From the NCBI GenBank assembly GCA_016207625.1, contig JACQPF010000262.1:1-9113 (forward strand): 9,113 nucleotides of DNA, written 5' to 3'. Every line of letters begins with the position of its first letter. Within the stretch, counting starts at the first letter, position 1. The notes beneath the pieces were generated by a model, which made no database searches, was not told the origin of the DNA, and was given only the letters and a program-made list of their open reading frames with translations. Of this stretch, positions 6,961 through 9,113 are shown piece by piece. The translations under genes were made by a program, and so were the position numbers. Source of the stretch: Elusimicrobiota bacterium (GTDB taxonomy: Bacteria; Elusimicrobiota; Elusimicrobia; FEN-1173).

Positions 6961-7980
6961 ATGCGCCTGACACTCTCACAAATCGCAGAATTGACCGGAG
7001 GAACGCTCCGCGGGGACGGTTCCACCGTGATCCAGGGCGCCGCCGGCTTGGGGGAAGCGACCGAAAAGGACATCTCCTTCCTCGGGAACCCCAAATACGC
7101 GGCCCAGCTTCAAACCACCCGCGCGGGCGCGCTCCTCGTCCCGCCCGACACGGACACGTTCGGGCGGCCCGCCGTCGTTCACAAAAATCCTCCTTATGGA
7201 TGGGCGCGCGTCCTGGAACTCCTTGAGAAGGAGCGCCAACGGCACCCGTCCGGCATCCATCCGACGGCCGTCATCGCGAAAACCGCGGTCTTGGGACGGG
7301 ACGTCGCCATCGGCGCTTATTCGGTTATCGACGAGAACGCCGTCATCGGGGACGAGACCGTCATATATCCGCATTGCTTCATCGGCGCCGACACGCGGAT
7401 CGGGAAGAACGGTCTTATTTATCCGCACGTCACATTGAGAGAACGAGTGATCGTGGGAGACCGGTGCGTTTTTCAACCGGGCGTCGTCATCGGCGGAGAC
7501 GGCTACGGATTTACGCTCCACCAAGGCCGGCATTACAAGATTCCCCAAGTGGGGGGCGTCGAAATCGGCGATGACGTTGAGATTCAAGCCAACACCACCA
7601 TCGACCGGGCCGCCACCGGAATGACCCGCATCGGACGCGGAACAAAGATCGACAACCTGGTCCAAATCGCTCACAACGTTGAGACGGGCGAGAATTGCCT
7701 CATCGTGGCGCTCACCGGCGTCGCGGGCTCCGTGAAACTCGGAAATTACGTCACCCTCGCGGCGCAAGTCGGCGTGGCGGGGCACTTGACGGTGGGAGAT
7801 GGGGTCATTTGCGGCGGTAAGGGAGGCATCACGCACAACACGAAACCCAACGAGGTGGTCTGGGGCCTGCCCGCCCGCCCCATCAAAGAGGAGCTGAAAA
7901 TCCAGGCGGCCTTGCAGAGGCTTCCGAAAATTTTAGAGGAATGGAAAAAACTCAAGAAAAAAATGGGTATCGAAATATGA
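6961..7980 (+). CDS. lpxD: UDP-3-O-(3-hydroxyacyl)glucosamine N-acyltransferase LpxD
   Basis: LpxD transfers a 3-hydroxyacyl chain from acyl carrier protein to the 2-amine of UDP-3-O-acylglucosamine, the third step of lipid A synthesis, in the cytoplasm. The protein has 339 residues, close to the E. coli length of 341. Residues 1-98 form the uridine-binding domain, with the typical opening LSQIAELTGGTLRGDG and the segment DISFLGNPKYA. Residues 99-290 are a left-handed beta-helix of hexapeptide repeats (for example VAIGAY, AVIGDE, TRIGKN). The catalytic histidine is His238 in DNLVQIAHNV, equivalent to His239 of E. coli. Helices at the C-terminus (about 308-335) should contact the acyl carrier protein. 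The gene begins 18 bases after the chaperone gene with no clear ribosome-binding site, so coupling to its neighbour is likely. The stop TGA overlaps the lpxC start. No key residue is missing. Confidence 0.97.
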   Translation: MRLTLSQIAELTGGTLRGDGSTVIQGAAGLGEATEKDISFLGNPKYAAQLQTTRAGALLVPPDTDTFGRPAVVHKNPPYGWARVLELLEKERQRHPSGIHPTAVIAKTAVLGRDVAIGAYSVIDENAVIGDETVIYPHCFIGADTRIGKNGLIYPHVTLRERVIVGDRCVFQPGVVIGGDGYGFTLHQGRHYKIPQVGGVEIGDDVEIQANTTIDRAATGMTRIGRGTKIDNLVQIAHNVETGENCLIVALTGVAGSVKLGNYVTLAAQVGVAGHLTVGDGVICGGKGGITHNTKPNEVVWGLPARPIKEELKIQAALQRLPKILEEWKKLKKKMGIEI

Positions 7981-8894
7981 CGTTCTTCACATCCGACGAA
8001 CCGCAACAAACCATCGTCAAGGAAGTCGTTTATAAAGGCGTTGGGCTCCACACCGGAAACATGTGCCGATTGGCGTTCCGCCCCGCGCCCGAAGACACGG
8101 GCGTCGTTTTTGTCCGGGCGGATTTGGCGTCCCGGCCCGTGCTCCCGGCCACGTTCCGGATCGTCTCCAGCGTCGTCCGTGGGACGACCTTAAGTCTTGG
8201 CGGGGAAAAGGATCACCAGGTGCGGGTGCACACGGTCGAACATGTGCTCTCCGCGTTGTCGGGCCTCGGGATCGACAACCTCGTGGTGGAAGTGAACGCC
8301 AACGAGCCTCCCGTGGCGGACGGCAGCGCTCTCCCGTTCATAAAAACGCTTCAATCGGCCGGCCTCCAAAAACAAAACAAGCCCCGGCGGTATTTTCAAC
8401 CGGAGGCGTGCGAATACAAGGCGGGCGAAGCCTTTTACCGGGTCGAACCCGCCGAAGAGCTTGTCCTCGAAACCACCATCGATTTCAACCATCGGCTCAT
8501 CGGACGGCAGACCTACGAGTACCATCACAACACGGAAAACTACATTCGAGACGTCGCCCCGGCGCGGACCTTTTGCTTCGATTACGAAGTGGAAGCCCTG
8601 AAGAAACAAGGCTTGGCCATGGGGGGATCGTTGGACAACGCCGTGGTGGTCGGGATGGACAGGATCCACAACAAGGAGAAATCCCTCCGTTTCCCGGACG
8701 AATTCGCCCGGCACAAGACGCTGGACCTCTTGGGGGACCTGTCCCTGCTGGGCGTGCCCCTGCGGGCGAAAATCACGGCCGCGCGCGTGGGCCACGGGCA
8801 CAACATCAACCTCGTCAAGCAGCTGGCCGCCCAATGGAGCGCCAACCATTTTCACATCGACTTGGAGGACGACAAAACATGGACGAAATCCTGA
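7977..8894 (+). CDS. lpxC: UDP-3-O-acyl-N-acetylglucosamine deacetylase LpxC
   Basis: LpxC removes the acetyl group from UDP-3-O-acyl-N-acetylglucosamine, the first committed step of lipid A synthesis, and is a zinc hydrolase in the cytoplasm. From ATG 7977 the protein has 305 residues, the same as E. coli LpxC. Visible motifs are GVGLHTG (residues 21-27), HTVEH (85-89), [11 protein letters not shown] (111-121), [11 protein letters not shown] (216-226), [10 protein letters not shown] (241-250) and GHGHN (272-276). By comparison with E. coli, zinc ligands are His89, His246 and Asp250, Glu88 is the catalytic base and His275 the second catalytic histidine. The frame also contains ATG 7941, adding 12 residues, but an AGAGGA there abuts the ATG with no spacer. 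ATG 7977, overlapping the lpxD stop as ATGA, is therefore preferred. In many bacteria lpxC is fused to fabZ; here they are separate, with a 16-base overlap in different frames. In E. coli LpxC is controlled by proteolysis; nothing here shows whether that applies. Confidence 0.96.
   Translation: MTFFTSDEPQQTIVKEVVYKGVGLHTGNMCRLAFRPAPEDTGVVFVRADLASRPVLPATFRIVSSVVRGTTLSLGGEKDHQVRVHTVEHVLSALSGLGIDNLVVEVNANEPPVADGSALPFIKTLQSAGLQKQNKPRRYFQPEACEYKAGEAFYRVEPAEELVLETTIDFNHRLIGRQTYEYHHNTENYIRDVAPARTFCFDYEVEALKKQGLAMGGSLDNAVVVGMDRIHNKEKSLRFPDEFARHKTLDLLGDLSLLGVPLRAKITAARVGHGHNINLVKQLAAQWSANHFHIDLEDDKTWTKS
8864..8868 (+). promoter_or_regulatory. Ribosome-binding site of fabZ, inside the end of lpxC
   Basis: GGAGG lies 10 bases before the ATG at 8879, within the final codons of lpxC. 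It is the clearest Shine-Dalgarno sequence in the window and fixes the fabZ start. It indicates that fabZ is translated as its own protein rather than as a LpxC-FabZ fusion. Confidence 0.75.
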
Positions 8895-9113
8895 CTCATA
8901 ACAACTCGACGCCGAAGACTCTGAACAACGTCGACATCATGGGCATCATCCCCCACCGCTATCCCATTTTAATGGTGGACAAGGCCGTGATCACGGAGCC
9001 GGAGAAACGGATCGTCGGCTACAAGTCCGTGTCCGGCAACGAGCCGTTTTTTCAGGGACATTTCCCCGGGAAACCCATCATGCCCGGCGTGCTCATCGTG
9101 GAAGCCATGGCCC
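8879..9113 (+). CDS. fabZ: 3-hydroxyacyl-[acyl-carrier-protein] dehydratase FabZ, 3' end outside the window
   Basis: FabZ dehydrates 3-hydroxyacyl-ACP to trans-2-enoyl-ACP in type II fatty acid synthesis and competes with the lipid A acyltransferases for the same hydroxyacyl-ACP. The first 78 residues are visible before the window ends. The frame gives the family's conserved opening [16 protein letters not shown] (residues 20-35) and the hot-dog-fold active site [16 protein letters not shown] followed by VLIVEAMA. His61 and Glu75 are the expected catalytic pair, 14 residues apart as in other FabZ enzymes (His49/Glu63 in Pseudomonas). About 20 residues precede the conserved core. The start overlaps the lpxC end by 16 bases and has a good GGAGG site. 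About half of the protein, and whether lpxA follows, lie outside the window. FabA is less likely because the opening LPHRYP-type motif is characteristic of FabZ. Confidence 0.95.
   Translation, partial: MDEILTHNNSTPKTLNNVDIMGIIPHRYPILMVDKAVITEPEKRIVGYKSVSGNEPFFQGHFPGKPIMPGVLIVEAMA

Noticed and set aside
6976..7836. A 286-codon minus-strand open frame opposite lpxD
   Set aside because: It is the antisense shadow of lpxD hexapeptide repeats, which give a repetitive complement; no recognisable protein features.
7941..7943. ATG as the start of lpxC
   Set aside because: It would add 12 poorly conserved, lysine-rich residues read from lpxD coding sequence, and the AGAGGA directly abuts the ATG. 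The 7977 start gives the same length as E. coli LpxC.

Overview
The window is one tightly packed, all-plus-strand cluster for building the Gram-negative outer membrane. It carries six genes: tamB (5' end outside the window), bamA, an OmpH/Skp-family periplasmic chaperone, lpxD, lpxC and fabZ (3' end outside the window). No RNA gene, mobile element, CRISPR array or minus-strand gene is supported.

The organism is a diderm bacterium that makes lipid A. Base composition looks moderately GC-rich (high fifties per cent by eye). The gene order is not the gammaproteobacterial rseP-bamA-skp-lpxD-fabZ-lpxA-lpxB. Here tamB sits where rseP often lies, and lpxC is inserted between lpxD and fabZ. An lpxD-lpxC-fabZ order, often with lpxC and fabZ fused, is familiar from Bacteroidota/Chlorobi-type and several candidate diderm phyla such as Omnitrophota or Elusimicrobiota. 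I cannot assign a phylum from this window.

Layout: 1-3752 is the long beta-rich TamB C-terminal portion. bamA (3760-6045) follows after 7 bases, with its ribosome-binding site inside the end of tamB. The only non-coding gap of note is 84 bases (6046-6129). It holds a good sigma-70-like promoter (TAGACA, 17-base spacer, TAAAAT) overlapped by a short dyad, and it drives the ompH-like gene (6130-6942). lpxD (6961-7980) follows after 18 bases. lpxC overlaps lpxD by 4 bases (ATGA), and fabZ overlaps lpxC by 16 bases.

How the genes fit together: the Skp-like chaperone holds unfolded outer-membrane proteins in the periplasm and BamA folds them into the membrane. TamB is a periplasm-spanning protein linked to outer-membrane protein assembly and phospholipid transport. 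LpxC and LpxD catalyse the second and third steps of lipid A synthesis. FabZ dehydrates beta-hydroxyacyl-ACP, the same pool of acyl donors that LpxD uses. The cluster therefore couples the protein and lipid arms of outer-membrane construction.

I found no novel enzymatic system. The most unusual feature is in the Skp-like chaperone: a roughly 75-residue Pro/Ala/Thr/Ser-rich, mostly uncharged segment interrupts the two coiled-coil arms where Skp has its hairpin tip.
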